Position numbers and translations under genes: made by a program
Assembly: GCF_002109385.1 (NCBI RefSeq)
Contig: NZ_CP020814.1
Span: 4,487,501-4,551,500, forward strand
Reading direction: 5' to 3'
DNA length: 64,000 nt
DNA from: Halalkalibacter krulwichiae
GTDB taxonomy: Bacteria > Bacillota > Bacilli > Bacillales > Bacillaceae_D
Notes under the pieces: generated by a model
Database searches by the model: none
Seen by the model: the letters and a program-made list of their open reading frames with translations, nothing else
What the model was told of the DNA's origin: nothing
Shown: positions 1 to 8,235 of the stretch, in pieces
How positions within the stretch are numbered: position 1 is the stretch's first letter
Layout of the letters: each line of letters begins with the position of its first letter

Positions 1-137
1 CCCTCGTTTTTGCGGTCATATAGTGAACTAACTGCACCGCCTACGTGAAATCATCCATTTCTTCATGCATTTGATGGATGCAGGATTGCTTACATTTCTA
101 CATCATAAGATTAACAACATGAATAGGAGGTGAGCGG

Positions 138-569
138 ATGGCTGTTATTAAAGCTAATTCAAGCGATATTGATGTGCTTGCCCGCCTGATGCGTGCTGAG
201 GCTGAAGGTGAAGGTGAGCTTGGGATGTTGATGGCTGGAAACACGATGGTTAACCGCACAAGGGTTCGTTGTTTAGACTTTGGAGAAGTGAATACCATTC
301 CACAAATGGCATTCCAATCGCCAGGCGGTTTTGAAGCTGTTCAGAAAAGTTACTTTTATCAGCATGCTCGGGAAAGAGATAGACGTCTTGCCCAGCGCGT
401 AATTAACGGAGAGAGGTTTCACCCTGCTGAGTTTTCCTTATGGTTCTTCAGGCCTGAAGGATCATGTCCAGCACAATGGTGGGGTCAATGGAACTCGGGA
501 AGATATAAGTTACACTGCTTCTATTCTCCAACGCAATCCGATTGTTCTGAAGTATTCAGCACATATTAA
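138..569 (+). CDS. cwlJ: Spore cortex-lytic enzyme CwlJ
   Basis: A 143-residue protein of the SleB/CwlJ Hydrolase_2 family, which breaks down cortex peptidoglycan during spore germination. The family's catalytic glutamate is probably E21 in the segment ARLMRAEAEGEGE. There is no signal peptide, as expected for CwlJ, which is made in the mother cell and sits in the coat. The start is preceded by a strong AGGAGGTGA site. gerQ follows after 24 bases, and in Bacillus GerQ is required for CwlJ localisation, so the pair forms one operon. Family identity is clear from the sequence; the germination role is known for the family. Confidence 0.93.
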   Translation: MAVIKANSSDIDVLARLMRAEAEGEGELGMLMAGNTMVNRTRVRCLDFGEVNTIPQMAFQSPGGFEAVQKSYFYQHARERDRRLAQRVINGERFHPAEFSLWFFRPEGSCPAQWWGQWNSGRYKLHCFYSPTQSDCSEVFSTY

Positions 570-593
570 ATTTACATCAAAGGGGCGATCAAT

Positions 594-1088
594 GTGTATC
601 AACAACCTTGGTATCCGCAACAACAAGCTGGAACAGGCTACGGCCAGCAACAGCCACAAATGCACCAACAGCAAGCCGGTGGACAGATGCCGTACCAATC
701 TGCTCAAGCGTATCAATTTTCTCAAATACCAGGCATCGGACAGCAGCAGCAACAAATGACACCGCAACAATTGTTTGCTCAGCAACAAGGCATGCTGCCA
801 CTTGAGCAGTCGTTCATTGAAAACATTCTTCGCTTGAATAGAGGGAAAGCAGCTACCTTCTATATGACGTATGAAAACAATAACCAGTGGAATGCGAAAA
901 TCTTTAGAGGAATTGTTGAAGAAGCAGGGCGTGATCACATTGTCGTCGGCGACTTTGAAGACCAAAAGCATTACTTACTATTAATGGTAAATCTAGATTA
1001 CGTTGAATTTGACGAACCTATCGAGTATGACTATCCGTTTGGGCAAGCAGCCCCATTAGCCACATATTCACCTCGACCAAATGGTTGA
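594..1088 (+). CDS. gerQ: Spore coat protein GerQ
   Basis: A 164-residue protein with a Gln/Pro/Tyr-rich N-terminal half (about residues 1-70, with many QQ runs) and a compact conserved C-terminal domain (about 75-150, with FYMTYENN and GDFEDQKHYLLLMVNLDY). This layout is typical of GerQ (YwdL), a coat protein cross-linked by transglutaminase and needed for CwlJ function. It starts with GTG 11 bases after an AAAGGGG site; an overlapping ATG two bases earlier is in another frame. It directly follows cwlJ and ends before a strong terminator. Confidence 0.92.
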   Translation: MYQQPWYPQQQAGTGYGQQQPQMHQQQAGGQMPYQSAQAYQFSQIPGIGQQQQQMTPQQLFAQQQGMLPLEQSFIENILRLNRGKAATFYMTYENNNQWNAKIFRGIVEEAGRDHIVVGDFEDQKHYLLLMVNLDYVEFDEPIEYDYPFGQAAPLATYSPRPNG

Positions 1089-1153
1089 ACACCATACTTA
1101 GTTTAATTAGAAAACGTGATTCCGTCTTTAAGTAGAAACAGAGAGGGAAACGC

Positions 1154-1200
1154 TTTAGGGGGCGTCACAGGTCAAAACAGACCTTTGTGACGCCCCTAAA
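1154..1200. terminator. Bidirectional terminator after gerQ
   Basis: A long inverted repeat (left arm TTTAGGGGGCGTCAC, right arm GTGACGCCCCTAAA) followed by T-rich sequence. It lies between the convergent gerQ and DUF423 genes and could serve both. Confidence 0.85.
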
Positions 1201-1213
1201 TTATTTGTTTAAC

Positions 1214-1597
1214 CTATAAACCTCTTACCACAGCTATCCCTACAAGTACCCAACCAACAATAAAGGCCAATCCCCCGATTGGAGTAATCGCACCCAATTT
1301 GGTAATTCCTGTTAACGCCATCGCATATAGACTACCAGAGAATAACAGCACACCAACCAAAAACGCCCATCCAGCTCCATTTAACAATCCCGATACTGGT
1401 ATTTTTAAAGCAAGGAGACCGACAACTAAAATGCCAATCCCGTGGATCATATGATACTGTACCCCTGTTTGATAGTTTTTCATCATTTTCTCTGTTAAAC
1501 GCGGCTCAAGGCCATGCGCCCCAAACGCACCGATCATAACAGACAATGCCATAATAAAACTTCCAATGAATATAAATAACTTTGCCACTTCATTCAA
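1214..1597 (-). CDS. DUF423 small membrane protein (YwdK-like)
   Basis: A 127-residue hydrophobic protein with about four membrane segments. It carries family hallmarks near the N-terminus (IGAFGAHGL) and in the centre (YHMIHGIGIL). It matches the DUF423 family, whose B. subtilis member is YwdK; biochemical function is unknown. The neighbouring cwlJ/gerQ (YwdL) and YwdI-like genes reproduce the B. subtilis ywd cluster, which supports the assignment. It lies 21 bases downstream of the YwdI-like gene and is probably co-transcribed. Confidence 0.85.
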   Translation of the reverse strand: MNEVAKLFIFIGSFIMALSVMIGAFGAHGLEPRLTEKMMKNYQTGVQYHMIHGIGILVVGLLALKIPVSGLLNGAGWAFLVGVLLFSGSLYAMALTGITKLGAITPIGGLAFIVGWVLVGIAVVRGL

Positions 1598-1618
1598 CCT
1601 CTTTCACTCATAAGTTTG

Positions 1619-1906
1619 TTAAAATTCGAGGAGATTCCTTCCCTTTACCTCTTGTTCCACGTTGGTTACTGGTTGTTGTGGTTCTGAATAAGGTAGTTGT
1701 TGTGGTTGTGAATAGGTTTGTTGCCGTGAAGCCTGCTGTTGCTGCGTGATAGCAGTGGATTGAGAGCCCTTTAGTAGCTGACAATACGCTTCAATAACCG
1801 CCACACTTTCTGATATAGTTTGTTTATCTTGATTCGAGACAGCATCTTTGAGCTTAGCAAGCTGGACATCTAATTGTTCGCAAATCTTCTGAGCTGGTAT
1901 ATCCAT
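1619..1906 (-). CDS. YwdI-like small protein (DUF5327 type)
   Basis: A 95-residue soluble protein. The N-terminal half is a predicted helix (residues 1-50, MDIPAQKICEQLDVQLAKLK...) and the C-terminal half is Gln/Ser-rich. It resembles B. subtilis YwdI, of unknown function. An ATG start at 1906 is chosen because GTGAGGG stands 7 bases upstream; the frame is open to 1966 but without a better site. A six-codon ORF (MKVRDT) with its own AGGAGG ends in a TAATG overlap with this start, so translational coupling is possible. The neighbour context matches the ywd cluster. Confidence 0.72.
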   Translation of the reverse strand: MDIPAQKICEQLDVQLAKLKDAVSNQDKQTISESVAVIEAYCQLLKGSQSTAITQQQQASRQQTYSQPQQLPYSEPQQPVTNVEQEVKGRNLLEF

Positions 1907-2000
1907 TATGTATCCCTCACTTTCATCACTTCCTCCTAGTATACAACGAATAAAGCAACAGACCAATCCTAGACCACTTTGCTTTTATAAGAGCATTGAA

Positions 2001-2048
2001 AAAGACTACTGAGGCAAGGTGCGGTTTCACCTTTCCTCAGTAGTCTTT
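2001..2048 (-). terminator. Terminator of the amtB operon
   Basis: A perfect stem of about 14 bp (AAAGACTACTGAGG and its complement) with an inner hairpin, followed by T residues on the minus strand. It overlaps the last codons of the GlnR-like gene. Confidence 0.85.
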
Positions 2049-2309
2049 ATGATTCATTTCCTCTTCTTGTCTTGCTGCAAATATCGCCTTCACACCTGCA
2101 ATGTTCACCCCTTGCTTAATAAGAGATTTAATTTCAATAAATTTCTCGATATCATCAAGGGAAAACATCCGTTGGTTTCCTTCATTTCGAGATGGCTTAA
2201 TTAGGCCTTGTTCTTCATAATAACGAATTTGACGGGCAGACAAGCTCGTCATATCCATGACTACACGGATTGGAAAACAGGCCTGCTTTCTTGGAATATC
2301 TGACTTCAC
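2037..2309 (-). CDS. Short GlnR/TnrA-like MerR-family regulator
   Basis: A 90-residue MerR-type DNA-binding protein. The winged-helix segment SARQIRYYEEQGLIKPSR followed by NEGNQRMFS is characteristic of the Bacillus nitrogen regulators GlnR and TnrA, and IEIKSLIKQGVNIAGVK is close to GlnR. It stops soon after the DNA-binding domain: GlnR is about 135 residues and TnrA about 110, and their C-terminal tails sense feedback-inhibited glutamine synthetase. It starts at GTG behind AGGAGG, 35 bases after the exonuclease gene, so it is the last gene of the amtB operon. It may be a GS-independent nitrogen repressor or simply a short GlnR; the sequence cannot decide. Confidence 0.82.
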   Translation of the reverse strand: MKSDIPRKQACFPIRVVMDMTSLSARQIRYYEEQGLIKPSRNEGNQRMFSLDDIEKFIEIKSLIKQGVNIAGVKAIFAARQEEEMNHKDY

Positions 2310-2343
2310 TCGCTCCCTCCTCCCCCGCTACTATATTCACACT

Positions 2344-3081
2344 CTAGTTGTTAGACCTTTTTGCTAAATAGGCATAAACATCTCTTAATGTATCAAACCC
2401 TTTGTCCTTCACTAACTGCAAATTCCTTTGCCATAATTGCGCTGTTAGTAAAGCATCTTCTAATGCATGATGCCTCGTTTGGACTGGAATGTTGTAAAAC
2501 GCGCAACATTCATCGAGGGTAATCATATTTTCATTTGGAGTCACAATTTTCATAAGAAAAGAGGTATCTAAAATACGATGCTGAAACGTGGTTCGTAACG
2601 TCTGCCATGTCGCATGTGACATAAACTTTTTTTCGTGATGAGCATGGTGAGCTACCAAAGTAGAGTGTCCGATAAATCGATAAAAGTCAGATAACACATC
2701 TATTAACTGTGGCGCATCCGTTAGTTCTTCTATCGATAAATTCGTTAATTCTAAAATCGTTGCTGACGGCATTTTGTTACACTTGACTGTGGAATAAAAG
2801 ATATTTTCTTTAAGGATTTCACACCCCTTCATTTTCACGGCACCAATTGAAAGAATGCAATCTCCTTTGTCAGGGTAAAAGCCACTTGTTTCTAAGTCAA
2901 AAATAATAAACGGAAGCTCTGAAAGTGGGCAATCAAGGACATTCTCCTGCTTTAACTCTCTCTGAATCTGACGTAATTGAGAGTACCTGGCAGTGTCAGA
3001 TTGCTGTTGAAAAGACGTATAGACATTTGGGCTTAATTTATTTGACAGCTGTTTTACAAGCTGCATCATGTTATTTATCAT
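2344..3081 (-). CDS. DnaQ-like 3'-5' exonuclease (DEDDh)
   Basis: A 245-residue protein with an N-terminal helical extension (about 1-55) and a DnaQ/RNase T-type exonuclease domain. The Exo I motif is FDLETSG (D62, E64) and the Exo III motif is RHHALEDA (H204/H205, D209). The Exo II position reads AHHAHHEKKF, so the usual metal-binding Asp appears as Glu (E150). It starts 7 bases after the DUF294 gene. DUF294/exonuclease pairs recur in many bacteria, often beside transport or acetate genes. The substrate is unknown; a nucleotide-signal or RNA-processing role is a guess. Confidence 0.85.
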   Translation of the reverse strand: MINNMMQLVKQLSNKLSPNVYTSFQQQSDTARYSQLRQIQRELKQENVLDCPLSELPFIIFDLETSGFYPDKGDCILSIGAVKMKGCEILKENIFYSTVKCNKMPSATILELTNLSIEELTDAPQLIDVLSDFYRFIGHSTLVAHHAHHEKKFMSHATWQTLRTTFQHRILDTSFLMKIVTPNENMITLDECCAFYNIPVQTRHHALEDALLTAQLWQRNLQLVKDKGFDTLRDVYAYLAKRSNN

Positions 3082-3088
3082 TTCGCTT

Positions 3089-4093
3089 TCACCCTTTAAT
3101 AAAATCCTTCGCGATCTCCTGATACAATCGATGTCCTTGTTTCACCCATTTTTTCACAAGCTTTCGTTCCTCTTTATTCAGTTGATCGATTTTTAAATAA
3201 TGTATATCCTCGTAATCCTTCGTGTTCTTATGCCAAATCAATTGTTGTTCAAGTATGTCAGTGAACGTTTTCTTCATTTCCTTCACATGTACATACTTAT
3301 CCGGAAGTTGTTGGAATCTCTCTAATGTTGAAGATGATAAAATCTGCTGTTCAAGAGCGAGCAACCGCAGAGAATTTACATAAGGAAATAATACGATTTG
3401 CTTAAAATCAAATTCCCCTTGATGTTTGCCTTTCGGCTCAACAAGGAGCTGATTAAACAAACCAATTCCTTTCTTTAACCTTCCTGTGTTCTCAGTAAAT
3501 CTTTGAAGCAAAAAAGGCTCTGCTTTAATCATTTGAAATAACGTTCGTTTTAACTTAGTAAAGATTTCATTCTGACCATAAAACGGCGTTGAATCAACAA
3601 ACGTGAGTGTGTAACGTAGCGTTTCCCAAGTCCCGGTACGCAACCAAATCCTCACCTGTTCTTCCCATTGTTTAGACGAACGACACCAACGACTGCTTGA
3701 TGCCATGACATTGCCATCACAACGCTTATACCCTACCTTTTCAAGGGCGTACACGATCTCGGCTCCAAAATGAAGGAAGTATTCAACATCTTCTTCGTTG
3801 TCACTATCAAAGACAAGCCCATGGTCTTGATCACTCCAAAAAGATTGTTCCCTTCTGCCTCCACTCCCCATTAAAAAGAAAGCAAAGTGAGTAGGAGGTT
3901 TCCCCCACTCACTTTCTGTCTTTTTTAGAGCGAGACATACCGCTTTTGTTATAATCGATTCATGACTGACTTGAAGAGAGGCTGACGTATGATCTTGATG
4001 ATGAATCGTTTTAAGGCGTTCCTCAAACAGATGCCTGTACTGTTCATCCCACCCTTTGTCGCCATAGACAGAATAAACATTTGCCTCTGGCAT
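3089..4093 (-). CDS. DUF294 putative nucleotidyltransferase (GlnD-like)
   Basis: A 334-residue protein with the DUF294 nucleotidyltransferase signature MGSGGRREQ...DQDHGLVF (G76-R80, D88, D90), followed by the DUF294_C helical substrate-binding region (about 190-330). The N-terminal 60 residues lack the CBS domains found in many homologues. DUF294 is related to the nucleotidyltransferase domain of GlnD, the PII uridylyltransferase. Only 2 bases separate it from amtB, so the two are co-transcribed, yet no glnB/glnK (PII) gene is present in the window. The enzymatic substrate is not known. Confidence 0.86.
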   Translation of the reverse strand: MPEANVYSVYGDKGWDEQYRHLFEERLKTIHHQDHTSASLQVSHESIITKAVCLALKKTESEWGKPPTHFAFFLMGSGGRREQSFWSDQDHGLVFDSDNEEDVEYFLHFGAEIVYALEKVGYKRCDGNVMASSSRWCRSSKQWEEQVRIWLRTGTWETLRYTLTFVDSTPFYGQNEIFTKLKRTLFQMIKAEPFLLQRFTENTGRLKKGIGLFNQLLVEPKGKHQGEFDFKQIVLFPYVNSLRLLALEQQILSSSTLERFQQLPDKYVHVKEMKKTFTDILEQQLIWHKNTKDYEDIHYLKIDQLNKEERKLVKKWVKQGHRLYQEIAKDFIKG

Positions 4094-4095
4094 TT

Positions 4096-5361
4096 TTATG
4101 CTCCAGTTCTTTCATTACCAGGCATGCTTTCTGGATAACCGTAGCTACCGTGCTCACTTAGGTCAAGACCAACAATTTCTTCTTCTTCAGATACACGCAA
4201 TCCACCAACTAATGCTTTGGTTACTAGAAGCAATACATACGAAGCGATGAATGCAAATGCACCACACGCTACAACACTTAATACTTGAACACCTAACTGA
4301 GAAAATCCTCCGCCGTAAAATAGACCAGCGCTACCACCATTCATTGCAGCAAGTTCAGGTGTTGCAAAGAATCCAGTTGAAATGGTTCCCCAAATCCCAG
4401 CTACACCATGAACAGATAATGCGAAGATTGGATCATCGATGCGAGCCTTATCGAAAAATTTCATACTAAAGAATACGATTAGACCACCAACGATTCCGAT
4501 TACAACAGCTGCCCAAGGAGCTACGAATGCACAAGATGCTGTTATCGCTACAAGTCCAGCTAATGCACCATTCAACATTGTTGGCACATCAGACTTTCCA
4601 GTCATTGCCCAGGCAATGAATAAAGCGGCTACTGCACCTGCTGCTGCTGCTAATTGCGTATTTAACGCTACATATCCAAAGAAAGCATCTGCAACTTCTA
4701 ACGTACTACCTGCATTAAATCCAAACCAACCTACCCAAAGAATGAGAACCCCTAAAGCAGTATAGACTTGGTTGTGACCTGCTAACTCATTTGCTGAACC
4801 GTCTTTGTTGTATTTACCAAGACGCGGCTTCAATAAAATGGTTGCTGCAAGTGCTGCCATCGCACCTGTTAAGTGGACTACTGTAGAACCTGCAAAATCT
4901 TGTTTCCCTAAGTTCGCTAACCAACCGTCACCCCAAATCCAATGAGCCACAATCGGATATACAAACGCTGAGAATAAAACGGCGAATACAATGTAAGTTG
5001 ATAATTTCGCACGTTCTGCAAATCCACCAAAAGCAATTGTCAGAGCAATCGCGGCAAACATAACTTGGAAGAAGAAGTCTACAGAACCAACTAACCCTTC
5101 TTCAGCGGTTGAAAAGTCTCCAAAGAAGAAATCTGACATCCCAATAAAGGCGTTCCCTTCCCCATACGCAAAACCCCAACCAACTGCCCAATAGACTAAT
5201 GAAGCAATTCCGACTGTGAAAATAGTCTTACCGGCAATATGCCCAGCATTTTTCATTCTCGTTGATCCGGCTTCTAATAGAATAAAGCCTCCTTGCATGA
5301 ATAAAACTAAGACTGCGCAAATCATGACCCACAAATTATCCATAAGTGCTAATTCAGTCAT
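4096..5361 (-). CDS. amtB: Ammonium transporter AmtB
   Basis: A 421-residue polytopic membrane protein of the Amt/Mep/Rh family with about 11 membrane segments. The two pore histidines are recognisable in STVVHLTGAMAAL (about residue 165) and ALSVHGVAGIWG (about 316). The start is preceded by GAGAGGAGAGG. It leads a four-gene operon with the DUF294 protein, the exonuclease and the GlnR-like regulator. In B. subtilis the partner gene is the PII gene glnK; here a GlnD-like gene takes that place. A perfect TnrA/GlnR box lies 102 bases upstream of the start. Confidence 0.96.
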   Translation of the reverse strand: MTELALMDNLWVMICAVLVLFMQGGFILLEAGSTRMKNAGHIAGKTIFTVGIASLVYWAVGWGFAYGEGNAFIGMSDFFFGDFSTAEEGLVGSVDFFFQVMFAAIALTIAFGGFAERAKLSTYIVFAVLFSAFVYPIVAHWIWGDGWLANLGKQDFAGSTVVHLTGAMAALAATILLKPRLGKYNKDGSANELAGHNQVYTALGVLILWVGWFGFNAGSTLEVADAFFGYVALNTQLAAAAGAVAALFIAWAMTGKSDVPTMLNGALAGLVAITASCAFVAPWAAVVIGIVGGLIVFFSMKFFDKARIDDPIFALSVHGVAGIWGTISTGFFATPELAAMNGGSAGLFYGGGFSQLGVQVLSVVACGAFAFIASYVLLLVTKALVGGLRVSEEEEIVGLDLSEHGSYGYPESMPGNERTGA

Positions 5362-5395
5362 CTCAACCTCTCCTCTCAGATTGTGAACATGTTAG

Positions 5396-5479
5396 CGTCA
5401 GAGAAGCTAACATCTCTTGTTAGTTCTCATTATACGTACAAAATATTCTGAATCTACTCTATTGTCAGATATCCTAACA
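5396..5479 (-). promoter_or_regulatory. amtB promoter with TnrA/GlnR boxes
   Basis: A perfect TnrA/GlnR box (TGTCAGATATCCTAACA, consensus TGTNAN7TNACA) spans 5463-5479. A TATAAT -10 element reads on the minus strand at 5434-5429, with no good -35 element. If transcription starts near 5422, the box is centred about 49 bases upstream, which is the position used by TnrA for activation in B. subtilis. A second box with one mismatch (CGTCAGAGAAGCTAACA, 5396-5412) would lie just downstream of the start and could repress. The motifs are seen; the regulator is inferred. Confidence 0.82.
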
Positions 5480-5646
5480 AGCTTTTTAAGACGTCTCAAA
5501 TCCATGAAAGGGCTTACCCCATTGGTAATAAAAGGCTATTCCAGTATCAAATCAACTAGTAAAAAAGGGTCAGCTTTCAACCAGTAACGATCTCTCTGGC
5601 TTCAGCTAACCCTAGATTTTTTATAATCTGACATTCAAAATTAAAT

Positions 5647-6300
5647 TTACCAATCAATATAACCTAAGTTTTCATCTTGCAAAATTTGATTAATTTTTGA
5701 AAATGGTTTACTCCCGAAAAAGCCACGACGTGCAGAAAGGGGACTAGGATGAACGGATTCAATTACATAATGGTGAGGATTTGTAATCATCGCTTTCTTT
5801 TCCTGTGCATGTTTGCCCCATAGCACAAAGATAACAGGTTGCACTTTGTCATTTAAAGCCTTAATCACTTCATCGGTAAAGGTTTCCCACCCTTTTCGTC
5901 TATGAGAGGCAGCCTCTTTTTCCCTTACAGTTAGTACCGTATTTAACAATAGGATTCCCTGCTTTGCCCATGGAACTAAATAACCATCTACTGGAATCTC
6001 ACAACCTAGATCATCACGTAATTCCTTATAGATATTTCGTAATGATGGTGGAATCTTCTCTCCAACCTTTACTGAGAAACTCAAACCGTGTGCTTGGTTC
6101 GGCCCATGGTATGGATCTTGTCCTAGCATCACTACTTTTGTCTCATTGTAAGGGGTTAACTCCAACGCTTGAAATCTATCTTTTTTGGGAGGATAAATAA
6201 GATGAGAACTCGATTCTTCCTCCAAAAATGTTTCTAACGCTTTAAAATAGTCCTTTTTTCTTTCTCGTTCTATTAATGTTTCCCAATCGTTTGTTTCCAC
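5647..6300 (-). CDS. ung: Uracil-DNA glycosylase
   Basis: A 217-residue family 1 uracil-DNA glycosylase. The catalytic water-activating Asp is in [18 protein letters not shown] (D62), and the DNA-intercalation motif [13 protein letters not shown] is near residue 186. The GTG start at 6300 is 8 bases from an AAAGGAG site; a TTG at 6303 is an alternative. The open frame runs upstream into the sacP terminator, so the longer reading is not real. It removes uracil from DNA and is probably transcribed from its own promoter. Confidence 0.95.
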   Translation of the reverse strand: METNDWETLIERERKKDYFKALETFLEEESSSHLIYPPKKDRFQALELTPYNETKVVMLGQDPYHGPNQAHGLSFSVKVGEKIPPSLRNIYKELRDDLGCEIPVDGYLVPWAKQGILLLNTVLTVREKEAASHRRKGWETFTDEVIKALNDKVQPVIFVLWGKHAQEKKAMITNPHHYVIESVHPSPLSARRGFFGSKPFSKINQILQDENLGYIDW

Positions 6301-6363
6301 CAATGCCACTCCTTTGCCTATCATTTTAACATGTTGAAACGAGGAACGATTGAAACAGCAATC

Positions 6364-6392
6364 AAAAAAGCCCGCTTGAAACGGACTTTTTT
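6364..6392 (-). terminator. Terminator after sacP
   Basis: On the minus strand, AAGTCCG / CGGGCTT arms around TTTCAAG, followed by T6. It lies between the sacP stop and ung. Confidence 0.75.
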
Positions 6393-6398
6393 CATTAT

Positions 6399-7799
6399 TT
6401 ATTTTTTTGTAGTATCTTCTTTTAAACCTAATATCCAAGTAGCGATAAACGCACCAACTGCCGCGATCAGCATTCCAATTAAATAATTGATAATATTTGA
6501 AGATCCAAATGGAGCAGCGATGGCAATCATCGGAATTCCTGTTAATCCGTACGCATTCGTGACAACATTCATAGCCACCACATATGCTCCCCCTAACGCT
6601 CCACCAATCGCCGCTCCAATAAACGGACGCATGAATCGTAAGTTAACTCCGAATATAACAGGTTCCGTTATTCCAAGGAAAGCTGAAAACGAAGCCGGAA
6701 TCGCAATTTCTTTTACTTTTTGATTTTTCGTTAAGAAAAAGACAGCAAAACCTGCTCCTCCTTGTGCCACATTTGCCATTGCCCAAATTGGTAATAGGAA
6801 GTTAACACCTAGATCAGCAATCAAGGCTGCTTCAATCGCATGAAAACTATGATGAACACCTGTAATCACAATGGTTGAGTACAGTCCACCAAAAATCAAA
6901 CCAGCGAAGAGGCCAGCTGTATTATAAATGAAGTCAAGGCTCCACGTTAAGCCGTTTCCGACCCAAGTTCCAAGTGGACCGATAAACAACATAGCGATAA
7001 ATCCGGTTAGAATTACTGTCACAAAAGGAACCACTAACAAATCGATTGCATTAGGGACGATTTTTCGCAATCCTTTTTCAATCTTACTCATAATATAGAC
7101 GACAAGAAGAATAGGAATGACCGTTCCTTGATAGCCTAACAGCTCGACATTCATTCCAAAGAAAACAATGGACTCAGGTACCGCATCTGTTAACGTCCAT
7201 GGATTTAATAAGGCTGGATGGGTCATAATTCCACCGAGTACAGCTCCTAAATATGGATTCGCTCCAAATTCCTTCGCTGCGCTAAATCCAATTAAGATCG
7301 GTAAAATAATAAAGGCAGCACTTGAGAACATATCGAGAAACAAGATCCAAGGACTATCTGGCGCTACCCACTCAAACGCAGTCATCATCCCAAGTAAGCC
7401 CATTAGCAAACCACTTGCAACGATGGCTGGAATGATGGGAACGAAGATATTTGATAACGTGCGGGCGATTCGAGCAAAAGGATTCATTTTCTTTTTCGCA
7501 GCTTCAGCATGATCAACTTGCTTTTCCCCGCCATCGGTATCTTTTGTCCCTAAACCAGTTTCATTCGCAAATTCAGCGTATACTTTGTTAACAAGACCCG
7601 TTCCGAAAATCACTTGAAATTGGCCAGATGCACTAAATACACCTTTTACACCCTCTAATTCTTCAATTTCCTGTTTATTAGGCTTGTTATCATCTTTTAA
7701 CACAAGGCGCAAGCGAGTCGCACAATGTGTCGCACTAATAACATTTTCATTTCCTCCTAGATGCTCAATGAGCTCTTTTGCCGTTTTCTTAGCATCCAT
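6399..7799 (-). CDS. sacP: PTS sucrose-specific EIIBC component
   Basis: A 466-residue glucose-superfamily PTS permease. The EIIB domain (1-80) has the phosphocysteine C26 in [10 protein letters not shown]; the EIIC domain (about 105-455) has about ten membrane segments. There is no EIIA domain, as in B. subtilis SacP, so it should use EIIA-Glc. It imports sucrose as sucrose-6-phosphate. Substrate is inferred from resemblance to SacP, the sac-type RAT upstream and the sucrose-6-phosphate hydrolase gene 2 kb away. The antiterminator gene (sacT or sacY) is not in the window. Confidence 0.86.
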   Translation of the reverse strand: MDAKKTAKELIEHLGGNENVISATHCATRLRLVLKDDNKPNKQEIEELEGVKGVFSASGQFQVIFGTGLVNKVYAEFANETGLGTKDTDGGEKQVDHAEAAKKKMNPFARIARTLSNIFVPIIPAIVASGLLMGLLGMMTAFEWVAPDSPWILFLDMFSSAAFIILPILIGFSAAKEFGANPYLGAVLGGIMTHPALLNPWTLTDAVPESIVFFGMNVELLGYQGTVIPILLVVYIMSKIEKGLRKIVPNAIDLLVVPFVTVILTGFIAMLFIGPLGTWVGNGLTWSLDFIYNTAGLFAGLIFGGLYSTIVITGVHHSFHAIEAALIADLGVNFLLPIWAMANVAQGGAGFAVFFLTKNQKVKEIAIPASFSAFLGITEPVIFGVNLRFMRPFIGAAIGGALGGAYVVAMNVVTNAYGLTGIPMIAIAAPFGSSNIINYLIGMLIAAVGAFIATWILGLKEDTTKK

Positions 7800-7863
7800 T
7801 TTTCTTCCTCCTCAGTTAGTCAGTAATATAGCATGAACAGAAGCAGGAACGTTATAAGCACGC

Positions 7864-7956
7864 AAAAAAGACCTAAAATGACACCGCTTCTTTGACATGC
7901 GAATCCACGTCTAATCGGTTCCATTTTAGGTCTTGCCTGCAAATCAGTAACAATCC
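7864..7956 (-). promoter_or_regulatory. SacT/SacY-type RAT antiterminator and terminator of sacP leader
   Basis: On the minus strand 7956-7922 reads GGATTGTTACTG, then GCAGGCAAGACCTAAAATGG, matching the ribonucleic antiterminator (RAT) of the sac operons. Its 3' part (AAGACCTAAAATG, 7934-7922) pairs with CATTTTAGGTCTT (7879-7867), followed by T6, to form the mutually exclusive terminator. Binding of a BglG/SacT-family antiterminator would allow sacP transcription when sucrose is present. The remaining bases to 8109 hold a short hairpin (8046-8083) and no gene. Confidence 0.9.
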
Positions 7957-8109
7957 CACATTTGTTGTTGTCGCTTTCATTCTACAGCTTCAGACATCAA
8001 CCGTCAACTGTTGAAAATTCCCAACTTAATCACTCACTCTAAGGCTTACTAATTCGCTCGAATGATTAGCAAGCCTTGGTAACTCCTTTTTTATTAGCTT
8101 AATTTTGCA

Positions 8110-8235
8110 TCAGAATATATTACGAAAGAACGAAATGATTAAGCGAGGCATATAGAGGAATAGCTCAATAAACATCCCCAATAAATCCGAGAGCCACATT
8201 CCCCTATCCCTATCCCTTTTCTTCTTTTGCTTCAT
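8110..8235 (-). CDS. Small basic membrane protein, overlapping the AraC gene end
   Basis: A 41-residue protein with a strongly basic N-terminus (MKQKKKRDRDRG) and a hydrophobic/amphipathic remainder (MWLSDLLGMFIELFLYMPRL). It has an excellent ribosome site (GAAGGAG, 8 bases before ATG) and overlaps the last 26 bases of the AraC-type gene in another frame, which suggests translational coupling. It could be a membrane-associated peptide. I do not recognise a family with certainty. Confidence 0.6.
   Translation of the reverse strand: MKQKKKRDRDRGMWLSDLLGMFIELFLYMPRLIISFFRNIF

Noticed and set aside
6301..6438. N-terminal extension of the uracil-DNA glycosylase frame
   Set aside because: It runs through the sacP terminator and into the sacP 3' end and lacks family sequence; the GTG at 6300 has the proper ribosome site.
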